From Liopterus haemorrhoidalis (lineage: Eukaryota > Arthropoda > Insecta > Coleoptera > Dytiscidae), in assembly GCA_963971575.1 (NCBI GenBank), contig OZ020611.1, forward strand, positions 26,519,279-26,583,278: a stretch of 64,000 nucleotides of DNA. The letters run 5' to 3'. The notes beneath the pieces were generated by a model, which worked only from the letters and a program-made list of their open reading frames with translations, did not search any database and was not told the DNA's origin. Positions 1-11,033 of this stretch are shown piece after piece (the first letter of the stretch is position 1; every line of letters begins with the position of its first letter). The translations under genes and the position numbers were made by a program.

Positions 1-836
1 TCTATTACTTTTTAAAGTGAATTCTTTACAGTAGAGATAAGAATGACGCTTCATAATTTTTGTTATACAAGTAACCCAGACGCAAGTTCAAGTAATTGTA
101 TAGAAAGGAAGTAAATGGAGTATTAGAGAGCAGTTTTGGTTTTTGTTGAGACACAGAACTTAAAATTATAATCCTCTGAAAGCTACAAAACTTCACTTAT
201 GCCTCCGCCGTGTTTCAAAATATCGCAGTACATTTTAATGGTGTATTATTTGAAGAAACAATTAATGAGATTGATAACGACGATCACAACAGTGTTATTC
301 TAGGGTAGAAATAGCGTAATAAATCAAATTTAATTAATAATATCACCGAACACCTTTTTAAAAATATAATAAACATATAATTCACATATTATTAAAAAAT
401 TAGATAAACTGTTATAATACAATGTAGTATATAAATTGACTAAACAAAAGTTGAATAAAGTTATATTTTTATTTAATACACTGTGGAAACCAGTTATAAT
501 GAGTATCACAGGACCAAACATTTCTGTTCCATTTTTAAAATAAATTTCGCCACTGAATATTTAATCGAACACCGAAATATTAGGTTAAGATTCTCTTGGC
601 ATTTGACTAAATAAATACTCCTGTTAAAATTCAACGTAACAGCGCATGCGCGTGCAGTAATATTAGCCTCTCTACAGGGTGAGTTAGCGCCTCGCGTTAA
701 CAAATATTGTATTAACGCTTACCTTAACAAATGCTCTTACAGAATAGCATTTCTGGATAATGACGTTAGACATGGAGTTAAAATAAAAATATTAACCTGA
801 CGCTAATTTTAACGCATTTCTTACAGAATACACCCG
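1..836 (+). mobile_element. PIF/Harbinger deletion derivative, copy 1 (cut by window edge)
   Basis: This segment is the reverse complement of roughly 830 bp of the complete copy at 60723-61856, with very few differences. Its outer end at 836 reads, on the minus strand, CGGGTGTATTCTGTAAGAAA, the same terminus as the complete copy. The other end lies outside the window. The only recognisable coding content is a transposase C-terminal remnant at 183-308. A 63-codon antisense frame at 330-521 is shared by both copies, but it looks like a by-product of their near identity rather than a gene. Confidence 0.75.
183..308 (+). pseudogene. Harbinger-type transposase C-terminal remnant
   Basis: The frame encodes about 41 residues ending at a TAG. 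It contains FTYASAVFQNIAVHFNGVLF, followed by an acidic tail rich in E, D and N. This resembles the C-terminal helix of HARBI1-like nucleases, where a CAVLHNIA-type motif follows the last catalytic acidic residue. The same frame, also 126 nt long, is kept at 61251-61376 in the second copy. No upstream catalytic region is present, so the element cannot mobilise itself. Assignment rests on the short motif plus the element's 3 bp TSD and terminal sequence. Confidence 0.55.
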
Positions 837-1241
837 TATTACTGTTATTTTTGACAATTTGGCAAGTTTATAGAATTTGTGTTTAGTCAGTTAAATCAAT
901 TTACAGATTATTGATGGAAGTGGTGCTCACATATCCCATCTTATTTAAGTTTATTATTTTATTTATTTAAGTGTATGTTGTATAAGTAAATATGCTTAAA
1001 TAATACGGTAGTGAAGTTACTTATTTTTTTTTATTGATTACCAATTGTCTTATGAACTTTTTAAATACTTTTAAATTTTTTAATATTTTTGAAACACACA
1101 ATAGCTTTCAGATAAATCCGATTTACCAGCCAAATTAGTATAAATCAAGCAAAAATCAAGAAACATAACCTCACTTTCTGCACGAGATTATTCCAATCGT
1201 GGTTTTAAAAACTAGTTCACATTTCACGCTCTCCTTCGTCA
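837..1241. other. AT-rich stretch with no recognised feature
   Basis: Low-complexity A/T sequence with short T runs near 1021-1090. I see no coding frame, terminal repeat or RNA box. Confidence 0.5.
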
Positions 1242-1644
1242 TTGTCTAAGTCAGGGGTTCTTAAACTTATGTAGTCCGAGGACCCCCTCTTGAACAACTT
1301 TTTTTTTTGCGGACCCCCCCCCCCCATTGGCATTTTACGTCGTTCTTGAGACTTAATTTCTGGCTCAGTAATCTCATGGCACTACTTTATAATAACCATT
1401 TTTATTAGCCTTACGAATAAAAATCATAAAATAAATAAAAATAGTAGTAAAAAGAATTAGAAAAGTTACAAATTATAATACGTTAAGCTCATATAAATAT
1501 TTCTTGGTGAAACTTGATATTATTTTGTTTTCTGTAAATAATTTTCAGTTGAATAAAAATAATTAAAATTTTCCTAATTATTGTTTAGTTATGTCAATCA
1601 AAGATGGATATTCTTTTTCTAGCGATTTCCAAAATTGAGACAAT

Positions 1645-2743
1645 GGGCCGTATGAATAAAAATAAGCATAACCTTTTACTTGCAAATTATGAAGCAAATT
1701 CTCCCAACAATATGAACAAAAATGCAAGCAAAACCTTCTACTTATGAGTAAGAAGCAAATGCTTTTTTGTTGATCTTTTGCTCAAGACAGAAGTAAATGG
1801 TTATGAATAAAACAGACCTTTTACTTTAAATTATAAGCAAATGCTTCGAAAAACATGCATCTATATATTCATATACTCACTTGTGAAAAAGTGTTGTAGT
1901 GAACTAATTACCATGGCGGATATTGTGCATTTAAGAAATATGAAACATTATAGTCATCATTCTTTATCACGTTGTACTGACATAAAAGTTACTTTCGTTT
2001 TGAACAGGAGAACATGGAGGGTTTAGCTAATAATTTTATTTTTGTTGAGATATCTAGCTGATCTTGGATTTCAAAGAGTATCGATGAGGACCTTGGGGTG
2101 GAGCAATATCACTGGCTGTCAGCAGTGTTGTTGATCAAATAGTTACACAAGCTGGCAACTGGATTAAATTTCTTACTTCCCAAAATTTATTAGTGGAGGC
2201 GAACAAAATGTGGCAAAGAAAATACCATTTTCCAATCGCAGTTGATGTCATTGACTGTACACATATAGGGATAGAAAAACCGAATAGGGAAAGATCCATG
2301 AAGATGAATATGTCAATCGTAAAGGAAAATCTATGCTTAATGTATAGGCAATTTGCGATGCCAGTGAAATGTTCACAAGTGTAGGTGTAAAGTACCCTGA
2401 ATCTGTACATGACTTTACACCACTAAAAATAAACTGATATGTCAAACATGGAACTCAGTACAGCACTAGTACAGTTTTGATAGTGTTTATAGACTAATTT
2501 CAAGTTGACAGCAATCAGAAAGAAGTAGTACGATTTTGATAAATACTGATTTTCAGGTTTCAACATAAACACATCCTCTTGACCTTTTACTCACCGGTAG
2601 AAGCATTGACTTGTAAGTAAAAGGTAATCATTATTCATATAAAAAGAAGCAAATGCTTTTATTCCGACCTTTTACTCGAAGCAAATGCTTTTACTTCTAC
2701 CTTCTACTTATGAGCATTTACTTCAACTTTATTCATACGGCTG
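1645..2743 (+). mobile_element. PIF/Harbinger-like element inserted in the hAT relic
   Basis: The inverted ends share GCCGTATGAATAAA (left about 1648-1661, right about 2728-2741). The flanking trinucleotide AAT appears at 1642-1644 and 2744-2746, consistent with a 3 bp target duplication. Subterminal segments repeat motifs such as AAGCAAATGCTTTT and CTTTTACTT in both orientations. A Harbinger transposase remnant lies at 2193-2415. Confidence 0.65.
2193..2415 (+). pseudogene. PIF/Harbinger DDE transposase fragment
   Basis: The first part encodes WQRKYHFPIAVDVIDCTHIG followed by IEKPNRE. This matches the family block FP..VGAIDCTHV.I..P, where the D of IDCTH is the first catalytic acidic residue. 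After a frameshift near 2300 the homology continues as DEYVNRKGKSMLNV, a stop, then AICDASEMFTSVGVKYPESV HDF in pieces. That corresponds to the family's ...Y.NRKG..S.NVQ..CD...... PGS.HDS region with the second acidic residue. Both a frameshift and a nonsense codon are present. Confidence 0.65.
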
Positions 2744-2895
2744 AATGATTGCATTTTATGTCTGGACACCAGAGTGACATCACAAGACAACTCGATCAGC
2801 TTTTTCACGAGAATCAAGTGCACTTGACTTTATATCTTCCAAGAATGGATTATTAATCCAGAGGTTACCTTTACGAGGACCCTTATTTTCAAGAA

Positions 2896-3400
2896 AATAA
2901 ATGTTGACTTATTGTTGAATATGACTTTCTGGTTGACATACGCAGCAATCAAATTTTTTTCCAAAAGTGGAAATATTTCTATATCTTTCTCTTGTAAGCC
3001 ACTGTTCCAACGAGCTAGCTTCTTCAGAAGTATGAAAAATAGCTGCGAGAGGCATTGTATTGGGGCTAGTAAATATTACATAAATCATGGTTCGGACAAA
3101 AGTTAGCTTGTGCGTCGACTAAAAAATTGTGCTATATACTCATGAACAGAAGTGTGCATCTACATGATTTGGTCGAAATTTTTCGCGGACAGGCAGGAAT
3201 TTTCTGCTTTAGACCAAAAAATTATTATTATTATTATAAATACTCAAAAACGCAAAAAACGGCGACTTTCTATGCAGCCTCCTGATTAATAAAGGTTTCG
3301 TAAAATTAGGGATTTTTTGCTTTTAACCCCAAAATGCTTGTCAGCCTCAGGCCCCCGAAAGTCTAGATCTGCCACTGTCTCTAATATTTATAAATCAAAC
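2896..3400. other. Unassigned; hAT-like end near 3370
   Basis: No coding frame is recognised. The segment ends with GGCCCCCGAAAGTCTAGATC and then TGCCACTG, which on the minus strand resembles the CAGTGGC.. start of the hAT-type family seen at 14942, 20070 and 36998. The partner end was not found. Confidence 0.35.
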
Positions 3401-5483
3401 AAATCTTTGACTAATATATCAATATCTCCAACTATTGGTTAGGGTAGAGTGGTAATTTAACTTCAAAATAAATTAATTTGAACTGAAACTATTAGTTTCG
3501 GTTTGAATTTAGCAATGGAAATGATGAAAGAGATGAGTCACATCTAACTATGATTAATTCAACTTTTGTTGATTTTACCAGTACGTGATTAAACAGAATA
3601 GTTTTCACCGCTAAGCTTCGCAATAAAATAGATTAATGTCGACTATTAAATAAATTGTAGGTATTTTAATAAATTATTGTGAAAATAAAATAAATGACCA
3701 TGTTATTATTGGGAATGGGTTTAGTTTAAAATCGAATTTATTAACGAAACTGGATGAATAAAATATTTTAAATATATATTTTATCCCTGTTTTCGCTGGT
3801 AGCATAACTAAACGGATTTTAAGTAATTGAATAATAGATTACTATTGAATAGCTAGCGAATAGTGACAGAGAGTGTAAGTTGTCGGTAATAGGGGAGACC
3901 GGAAACAGTTGTCACATTTAAATTTTTAAATAATTTTGGATTATCTTTTTAAAATAAATTTTGCTCCAGCTAAAAGTTTGAAGTTTTTGGATATGATTTG
4001 GTATGGAATTAAACTTTTAATAACCCGGAAAATATCTATCTATAATATAATACGCCAACCTGTGTCCTTGGCTGCGTGGGTGCGTGGAAGTTGTCTGAAA
4101 CAATTGAGCGAGGTCCGAAAAAAAAAAACGATTATTATATATTAATTTATGTATTGGACAGTAGTGTGCTGTGAATTTTTGTTTTGAGTGTTGACAATAA
4201 ATTAGTAAAAATGACAGTTGTGTTTTTCATTAAAAAATCACTTCACAATTATTAATTTAGTTGTGAAATACACAGATCGGTTTTTTTACGAAACAAAACA
4301 CAGGAAAACGTTATCCTTCCGTGATATTCGACATTTTTGATTAAAATTATTATTAGCAGAAAAATAATTATTTTAAAAAATATTTGGTTTTGATGAAAGT
4401 AAGCAAGAAAAATGTGAATTTTTTTCTTTATTATTATTTTTTAAATGCTTTATTATTTTTTTATTTCTACGTACGATTTCTAGGACAAGATTTACAATAT
4501 CCCACTGCAAATTTTATACAGATGGCAGCACATAACGACTACATTAAATAATTCAAGAATTATCAGTGGCTCTAAAACAATGGTTTCTGTTTATTTATCA
4601 CATTAAAATATCATTTACCTTTTAGTTATTTAAATTTTTTAAAAAAATTTAAATGGAAGCTCTTAGTTCTCAAATAACGAATAAAAGTGATTATCAAAAA
4701 ACTGTTGATTTTGATGTGATAAATATACCTAGACATCCAGTATTATGTTGGCTTCTTACACTGATTAAATACCTACAAAACCCTGAAATGTGTGAAAATT
4801 CACACTTCTCTTTCATTTTTTTTTTTTTTTATATCAACTCTTACTTTTTGAAAAATAAAATGCTTTTGGCCAGCACTTGTTGCTGACTTATTTCCCGATT
4901 CCTACCATTTTAAAACAAGTTTGTGTTCTGTCAAATTTCTTGTTTATCACTATTAATACCAGCGAAACGCATAAAACTGTACAAATGAATGTACATCAAT
5001 TTTTTAATTAAATTTAAAATTTAGTAGTTTTTTAATCTAAATAATTCCCCATTTTTCACCAGCTTTCGTAACAATCAATACTTATTTAAATACACCTAGA
5101 ACAAAACAAAGCTCTAATGAGTTTTTTAGTTAAAGCTCGAGCTTTTTAATTGAAGTTCCTTTCAATAAGTTTCAGACTTGAACAGAATCCTTTTAAATAT
5201 TTTTACCTAATTGAATATTTACTGAGTGATGCAAATTTCAAGTGGAAAGGACTTGGCTCCTGGCCGTATAGACGTATAGTTCTAATGAAATGCACTGTAA
5301 AAGAAAGATAAATGGATAAGGAATTTTAAAATTCTACGACTGGAAGTAGAAGAGTGTTAAATATGCATGGATTTCGCTTGTCGAATATATTATTTGTATG
5401 TTTTTATCTGGCAAAAAATTATTACAGGTTGAAACTAATGGTAGACATAATAGTAACAATAAACACTGTTCAAAAAAATTAGG
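3401..5483. other. Gene-poor AT-rich stretch with a family D fragment
   Basis: About 2 kb without a gene. At 4640-4830 there is a family D repeat, recognised from TGTGAAAATTCACAC after TACCTACAAAACCCTGAAAT. Related copies occur near 21620, 35576, 36225, 42090, 46590, 51556 and 53424. The rest shows no terminal repeats or coding homology that I can see. Confidence 0.45.
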
Positions 5484-6038
5484 AGAATGCGTTTCTATAC
5501 TATGGGATCTGCAACATCGCCTGGAAAACTTAGACTACGCCGACGACATATCCTAGCACACACCTTTGCAGACATCCAAGAAAAGGCTAACATTATAGCA
5601 GAGAGAGCAAAGCTTAAGGACTAAAAATTAATCCCCATAAAACTAAATTAATGCCCATGAACAACAACAACCAAAACATATTAAGAATCTATGGAGAAGA
5701 CATTGTTAATGTGGAAAATTTTTGCTATCTTGGTAGCATGATTGCAACCGACGGTGGTGCCTCTACTGATGTAGAACATCGTATCCAAAAGACAAGACAA
5801 GCATTCGGAATGCTTAACACAATTTGGAGATCGCATCATATTACCAGGAACACATAACTACATATATTTGTAACCAGGGACGTAGCCAGGGGGGCATAGG
5901 GGGCATTTGCCCCCCCCAAGGATAGTTTACCGTATATAAAATATAATTTAGGTTGTTAGAAGTTTTCTCCACCGGAGGTGAAGAAAATTTATAAATTTAC
6001 GGGACTTTATTATCTAATATACTACAAAAGACCTAGAA

Positions 6039-7128
6039 CAGGGGTCGGCAACCTGCGGCTCTTTTAAAAAAATTTGTGGCTCTTTGAAAATTGGCTGGTT
6101 TTTATTTTTATATAGGTAATCTATTTTTTAATTTTCAACTTTCCTGTTAGTACAGGAAAAATACAAAACCTGTATAGTTACAGGTTTTGTATTTTTCAGA
6201 ATGTTTTACGGTGCAATTCACGCCCGGTAATTCCCCGAGTTACTGCATATTCCCTTTTAGAAGAAGTTATTTGTTTCGAAAAAAAGTTTGTATTTGTGAA
6301 TGATTTACGTGCAAAAACATTTTTACATTTTATTAATTTACAAAAACATGTTATTAATGCATTTTTTTTTTTTTTTTGAACAAACTATTGTTAACATGCA
6401 AGAAGCTTTTCGAAATAGATTTAAAGAGTTTAGAAAATATAAAGCTACACTAGCTTTTATGACAAAACCAATTGAAGTAGATATGTAGCAATTACATTTA
6501 TCACCTTCTTAGTGGATTTGAAATCCAAAGGTTTATGGAATTATATATTCTTAAAACTTAATTCTGAACTGGAAAATTTAGAAAGAAAAGAGTGAATTTT
6601 ATCTTCCCAGCATAAGTGGACCGAAATTCGCAATCTTCAAAATGTAGATAAAGTTCTTTTCGAAGCTTGGAACCGTCTTCCAGAATCGTTCAATCTTTTA
6701 AAAAATGCTTTTGGGCTGACAATTTTCGCATCCACATATTACTGTAAGCAAATCTTTTCACATATGAAATTAATAAAGTGTCAGTTAAGAAGTAATCTTA
6801 CTGACCTGAAACTTTAGTGCTGCCTTAAGTTAAAGATTACTGAATATTCACCAAATATTAAAGTCTTATAGAACACTATAAAGAAGCAATCGTCCCATTA
6901 AAAAAATTATTATATTGTAATATACTGGCAACTACAATAGGTATCACAAACTAAATGTATAAGTAAATATTAATTTATTGTAATACTTGATTATTTTAAA
7001 ACAAATAAACAATTTTTTCGTTTTTTTCTTAAATATAGCATATATTTTTTAGCGGCTCTTTTTTTTTTGTTTTTTTTTTTTTTCAATAGAGATTTGGCTC
7101 TTTGCCACTGAAAGGTTGCCGACCTCTG
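6039..7128 (+). mobile_element. hAT element nested inside the hAT MITE
   Basis: The left end CAGGGGTCGGCAACCTGCGG and the right end GGTTGCCGACCTCTG are near-complementary. They are flanked by identical 8 bp ACCTAGAA at 6031-6038 and 7129-7136. The interior has poly-T runs and a decayed transposase (6393-6815). The perfect TSD points to a younger insertion than the surrounding MITE. Confidence 0.9.
6393..6850 (+). pseudogene. hAT transposase remnant
   Basis: The remnant starts with MQEAFRNRFKEFRKYKATLA and continues after several stops. Near 6618-6815 it reads WTEIRNLQNVDKVLFEAWNR, then FASTYYCKQIFSHMKLIKCQ and LRSNLTDLKL. The last blocks match the hAT C-terminal dimerisation region (F.STY.CE..FS.MK.IK...R..LTD..L). 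Residues upstream, including the first catalytic acidic residues, are missing. Frameshifts follow the LTD block, although KITEYSPNIK can still be read in another frame. Confidence 0.65.
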
Positions 7129-7300
7129 ACCTAGAACACTGTTATTTTCTACCCAAGCCATGTAATTAAGGTCGTACCGACCAATTTAGAATATTTTGTT
7201 ATTTTTACCCCTGCCCCCCAAGCTGAAATCCTGGCTACGTCCCTGTTTGTAACCAACGTAAAATCCGTAATGTTATACGGATGTGAGACGCGGAAGGTTA

Positions 7301-8585
7301 CCAGGTCTACAAGTATGAAATGCGGATTTTTTTTTAAATAAAACACATTAAACTCAAAAGAGCAGTAAAAGTTTATTTATTCAAAGTATGCTCCATTAGA
7401 AGTTATACATTTTTCCCATCTTTCAGGCAATTTGTGAATACCTCGCCAGTAGAACTCTTCCTCTTTCCCCGCAAACCATTCATCTAGCCATTCTTTCACA
7501 TTTTCATATGAACAAAAGTGCTGCTCGGCAAGTGCGTGACCCATCGATGCGAACCAGTGGTAATCTGAAGGGGCCAAGTCTGGTGAGTAAGCGGCATAGG
7601 GCAGCACTTCCCACTTGAGTGCCTCCAATGTATTGCAAACTGCTTTTGCCTTATGTAATGGAGCGTTATCGTGAAGAAAGATTACCTTGTGCTGTCTTCT
7701 TTCGTATTCTGGTCGTTTTATGAGCAGCGAATGGTTCAATTCGATCAGTTGTTGTTGGTAGCGTTGGGTATTAACTGTTTCACCAGGTTTTAACAATTCA
7801 TAATAGACCACACCCTTTTGGTCCCATCATGTACAGAGCATTGTCTTTTTTTCAAAGCGATTCGGTCTTGCAGTTGATGTGGATGGTGAGCCTGGGTTCA
7901 CCCATGATTTTTTGCGTTTGGGATTTTCAAAATAAATCCATTTTTCATCGCCAGTAATGATACGATGCAAAGAAGACTTTCTTTTGTATCGTGCAAGCAA
8001 AATTTCACAAGTGTTTTTGCGTTTTTCCATCTGCTTCTCATTCAATGCATGTGGAACCCATCTGCCGACTTTCTGGATCTTACCCATCTCTCGTAGGCGA
8101 TTGGAAACATCTTGTTGACTAACGCCTAACTGCTCTGCTAGTTGTTTTCGTGATTTACTATCGTCTTCCTGTAGCAATGTTTCCAATTTTGTATCTTCAT
8201 ATTTTTTTGGAGGTTTTCCATGTTCTTTGTCTGTAAGATCAAAGTCACGACTTTTGAAACTCCGAAACCATCGTTCACACGTATCTTGCGATGGAGCATA
8301 TTCACCATAAACTTCTCGAAGCAGTCGGTATGATTCAGCAGCAGTTTTTTTCAAATGAAAATAAAACAGTAGTTCTGTCCGCGAATGCTCTTTATTTGGC
8401 ACAAAATTTGACATTTTTAACACAGTAAAACAAAACTATATGATCACTTTTAAAATTATAACCTATACGCATTTGACACTTAATGATAACTTAACAAAAT
8501 ACCATATGTGTTGAAACTTTGAACTATACACTCTGTTTGCGCGGCAAGTTTGAAAAAAATCCGCATTTCATACTTGTAGACCTGC
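7301..8585 (-). mobile_element. Mariner transposon, mauritiana-like, nearly intact
   Basis: Inverted ends beginning CCAGGTCTACAAGTATGAAA (left) and GCAGGTCTACAAGTATGAAA (right, minus strand) extend for about 30 bp. They are flanked by TA at 7299-7300 and 8586-8587. The termini resemble those of the Mos1/mauritiana group, which start CCAGGTGTACAAGT. Total length is about 1.29 kb, the usual mariner size, and it contains one full-length transposase frame with a single nonsense codon. Confidence 0.93.
7377..8414 (-). pseudogene. Mariner transposase (DD34D) with one premature stop
   Basis: Starting at the ATG at 8414 (MSNFVPNKEH...) the frame spans 346 codons including the final stop. That gives 345 residues, exactly the Mos1 length; an ATG three codons upstream is also in frame. 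The N-terminal part has the paired helix-turn-helix region with ERWFRSFKSRDFDLTDKEHG and the WVPHALNEKQ linker. Catalytic positions are D in TGDEKWIYFEN, D in FLHDNAPLHKAK and the final D in YSPDLAPSDYHWF, with 34 residues between the last two, so DD34D. A TGA at 7827-7829 replaces a Trp codon in the conserved MLC.WWDQ.G block. Apart from that change the frame is uninterrupted, indicating a recent insertion. Confidence 0.93.
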
Positions 8586-8638
8586 TATATGCCTCCATGG
8601 CCCAATGGCTTGTTTAATATATCATTGTTTAATCATTG

Positions 8639-8647
8639 TTTAATATA

Positions 8648-8700
<53 letters not shown>
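8639..8700. repeat. (AT)n microsatellite
   Basis: An almost pure AT dinucleotide run followed by a T tract, immediately downstream of the mariner insertion. Confidence 0.9.
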
Positions 8701-8704
<4 letters not shown>

Positions 8705-8772
8705 TTTTTTTTTCTGAAGATCCGTAACTTTTTAATTAAAAGTGGTGCACATAAGTAACTAGTAACAACTAA

Positions 8773-8908
8773 GGGCCGGTTTCTGAAAGCTTAGTTAACT
8801 ATATCCAAATAGTTAGAAAATTGTTGCTATGGATACTTATGTGATTGTTATATTATAACCGAGTTTAACCAAAAGATTAAACTCGGCTAAGTTTTCAGAA
8901 ACCGGCCC
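8773..8908. mobile_element. Harbinger-type MITE, 136 bp
   Basis: Near-perfect inverted ends GGGCCGGTTTCTGAAAGCTT and (right end, minus strand) GGGCCGGTTTCTGAAAACTT are flanked by TAA at 8770-8772 and 8909-8911. The short length, lack of coding sequence and TWA-type 3 bp duplication fit a PIF/Harbinger MITE. Confidence 0.85.
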
Positions 8909-8924
8909 TAAGACTAGTTCTTTA

Positions 8925-9404
8925 ATATCATACAGCGTTTCCAAACTTTGTTCACTAACGTCCCCTTCATAAATAATCCCATCTCTAGCGACCCCCTATT
9001 TAGGAGGTTTAGGGCCTGTTTCGCACATAGGAGGTCACAAAAGGTAAAAGAATGTTTATAGCGGGATATTCCTTGCTCACTTTCAACCAGAATTTCCCCG
9101 CATTATACGATTGAATTGATCTTTTAGCGAGCTATCACAAGAAAATTCTATTCATTTTTCCTGTTCATTAGTTTAAAATTATCATAATATTCGACAATAA
9201 ACGATCGAAAAAAATTGCAAGTAACCCGCGACCCCTTGGTGATTCTTGCACGCCCCGCCAACCACCTCCCCCCTTGGAATAATTATAATGTATGATATTA
9301 TTCATTATTGTTTTTCTCGAATTGTATAAATTATGATTCAATTCTTCACAAATTATTATCAGTGGCGCCCAGAATTTTTGGCACTTTTTATAAAAATTAT
9401 AAAT
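8925..9404. other. Probable hAT-derived remnant, undefined ends
   Basis: Segments such as GCGTTTCCAAACTTTGTTCA and clusters of CCCC (GACCCCTTGG, ACGCCCCGCC) resemble subterminal parts of hAT elements. At 9364 CAGTGGCGCC resembles the start of the CAGTGGCG hAT family. No paired ends or TSD could be defined, so this is tentative. Confidence 0.3.
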
Positions 9405-11033
9405 TTAAAAACAAGATCCAATTTTTAAATCCGGTAAGAAAAGTTGTATAGAGAATTATAGACCTATCTCTATTTTATCCTGTTTTGGTAAGATTTTCGA
9501 GGCTTGTGTCGTGGAGCAATTATTTTTTATGATTAGACATTATTTACCAATTCAACAACATGGCTTCTTTAAGAGTAGATCTGTACTTACTAATTTGATA
9601 CCGTACATTCAATACTTATGCGACAACATCGACAATAGGTGCCAAATTATAGCTATATACACCGACTTTTGTAAAGCCTTCGACAAAGTCCATCATAAAA
9701 CCCTAATTTTGAAATTGGGGCAGTTTGGTATTTGTGGCGATCTTCTTCGTTGGATGGAATCCTACATTTCGAATCGTAGTCAGTTTGTTGCAGTAAATAA
9801 TTATGAATCAGAAACTGTTTCTGTTACCTCTGGAGTTCCACAAGGGTCCCATCTTGGTCCATTATTGTTCAGTATTTTCATTTATGATATTGTTAATTGT
9901 TTTTCAAATTCACATTACTCATTATACGCGGATGATTTAAAATTTTATAGAACAGTGACCAAGCAGGAAGATTGTGACTTGCTTCAGAATGATCTAACTG
10001 CTTTGAAAATATATTGTGAACGCAACAAACTGACACTCAACGGGGAAAAATGCAATGTAATGATATTTACTAAAAATATTCATAAAATCACTTACGATTT
10101 TATATTAGATGACAAAATACTTAATATTAGAAATCAGATCAAAGATTTAGGAGTCATACTTGATTCTAAACTAATGTTTGATAAACATATATATAACATC
10201 GTACAGAAGGCGCTTCGAAGTGTGGGATTTATATTCAGAGTCGCAGGCGAATTTACTAGTCCTCGTCCGCTAATTAACTTATTTAACTGTCTAGTACGAA
10301 GTCATGTTGAATATGTTAGTTCAGTATGGAATCCACACTATAAGATCTATAGTGAACTTATAGAAAAAGTTCAAATGAAGTTCATTAATCGTTTAAATTA
10401 CAGATTTAATCGAAACATGTACTATAAATCATATGAACAAAACTTTACTTTTTATAAAATGCAAAGTCTTCTTCACAGACGAACGACACTTGACTTGATA
10501 TTTTTTCACAAATTAATAAATAATAATATCGATTCTCAATTAATTCTACCACTTTTTAATTTCAATTGTCGTTCGTATACTCTGAGAACTCAAAAACTTT
10601 TGTATAACCAGTTCAGTAATTCCAATTTGGGACTAAACTCGCCCATTGCGAGAATTAGCAATGCTGTTTACGAACTGAGTCCTAGCATAGATATACTGTC
10701 ATGTTCTTTAATATGCCTTAAAAAGCATGCTAAAGGTTTTGATAAACTCAATTCTATTACGTTATAATAAAAATATGTTTAATTGTCTCTATAAATTGTT
10801 GTAAGACTTTCTAATTTGTTATGTTTATTCTTATTATCACAATATTTTCATAATACTTTATACTTGTTTTGTTACCATAATATGTATATGTAAATACTTA
10901 CGAATTGTACATTTTTGTAATTTTTTTTGTAATTTTACTGTGTTACACTATTATTGGGAAAACTAACTTTAGTTATCCTGTTGTGTAGCCAATAAAGAAA
11001 TAAATAAATAAATAAATAAATAAATAAACAAAC
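9405..11033 (+). mobile_element. 5'-truncated jockey-like LINE with AATA-repeat tail
   Basis: A reverse transcriptase frame is followed by about 220 bp of A/T-rich 3' UTR, an AATAAA at 10991 and a short (AAAT)n tail to about 11029. The 5' end is truncated within the RT N-terminus, typical of incomplete target-primed reverse transcription. No endonuclease domain or ORF1 is present. A target duplication was not identified. Confidence 0.8.
9409..10767 (+). pseudogene. Non-LTR retrotransposon reverse transcriptase, C-terminal two thirds
   Basis: The open frame begins right after several stops, at the truncation point, and runs 452 codons to a TAA. It opens with PIFKSGKKSCIENYRPIS (RT block 1), then IYTDFCKAFDKVHHKTLI (catalytic Asp in the TDF.KAFD motif), SGVPQGSHLGPLLFSIF, SLYADDLKFY with the YADD catalytic pair, and the thumb block IKDLGVILDSKLMFDKHI. 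The rest resembles the C-terminal region of jockey-superfamily RTs. No stop interrupts it, so the truncation at the 5' end is its main defect. There is no genuine start codon; a GTG at 9511 is internal to the domain. Confidence 0.9.

Larger units (their letters stand above)
1566..2865 (-). pseudogene. hAT transposase fragment (ZBED5-like), interrupted
   Basis: Read on the minus strand, 2752-2865 gives WINNPFLEDIKSSALDSREK, then a short frame-broken stretch. After the inserted Harbinger element, 1566-1640 gives SQFWKSLEKEYPSLIDITKQ. In vertebrate and insect ZBED5/EPM2AIP1-type hAT proteins these two blocks are consecutive (a ...DPF..EI..SS.LD.REKE..IELS.D block, then ...FW.S...EYP.L). The insertion therefore falls between codons of one ancestral reading frame. 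The final hAT dimerisation segment is missing, and stops and frameshifts are present, so the gene is dead. Confidence 0.6.
1242..2895 (-). mobile_element. hAT transposon relic split by a Harbinger element
   Basis: The terminus CAGGGGTTCTTAAACTTATG at 1242 is a classic hAT end, followed by C-rich sequence. Transposase remnants lie on the minus strand on both sides of the inserted element at 1645-2743. The opposite terminus is not visible, so the right boundary is only approximate. A matching 8 bp target duplication could not be found. Confidence 0.6.
5875..7245. mobile_element. hAT-type MITE (outer shell) with 8 bp TSD
   Basis: Terminal inverted repeats CAGGGACGTAGCCAGG (5875) and CCTGGCTACGTCCCTG (ending 7245) are exact complements. 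They are flanked by identical 8 bp TTTGTAAC at 5867-5874 and 7246-7253. Without the nested element and its duplicated target it is about 270 bp, non-coding and C-rich near both ends. It interrupts the LINE reverse transcriptase. Confidence 0.9.
5484..7300 (+). pseudogene. LINE reverse transcriptase fragment split by a hAT MITE
   Basis: The first exon-like block (5484-5866) contains LENLDYADDIS, with the RT catalytic YADD, then a stop. Frame-shifted blocks follow: KINPHKTKLM, ILRIYGEDIVNVENFCYLGS and RIQKTRQAFGMLNTIWRSHH. After the 8 bp target duplication and the inserted elements (5875-7245), the frame resumes at 7246-7300 as VTNVKSVMLYGCETRKVT. In non-LTR retrotransposons that segment directly follows the ...W.S..IS..TK.RI.. 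block. The fragment is 5' truncated, carries stops, and ends at the TA where the next mariner begins. It is a jockey/CR1/RTE-type RT, clade not resolved. Confidence 0.8.

Noticed and set aside
330..521. 63-codon minus-strand frame, also found at 61039-61230
   Set aside because: Shared only because both lie in recent copies of the same Harbinger derivative; antisense to the transposase remnant and without a motif.
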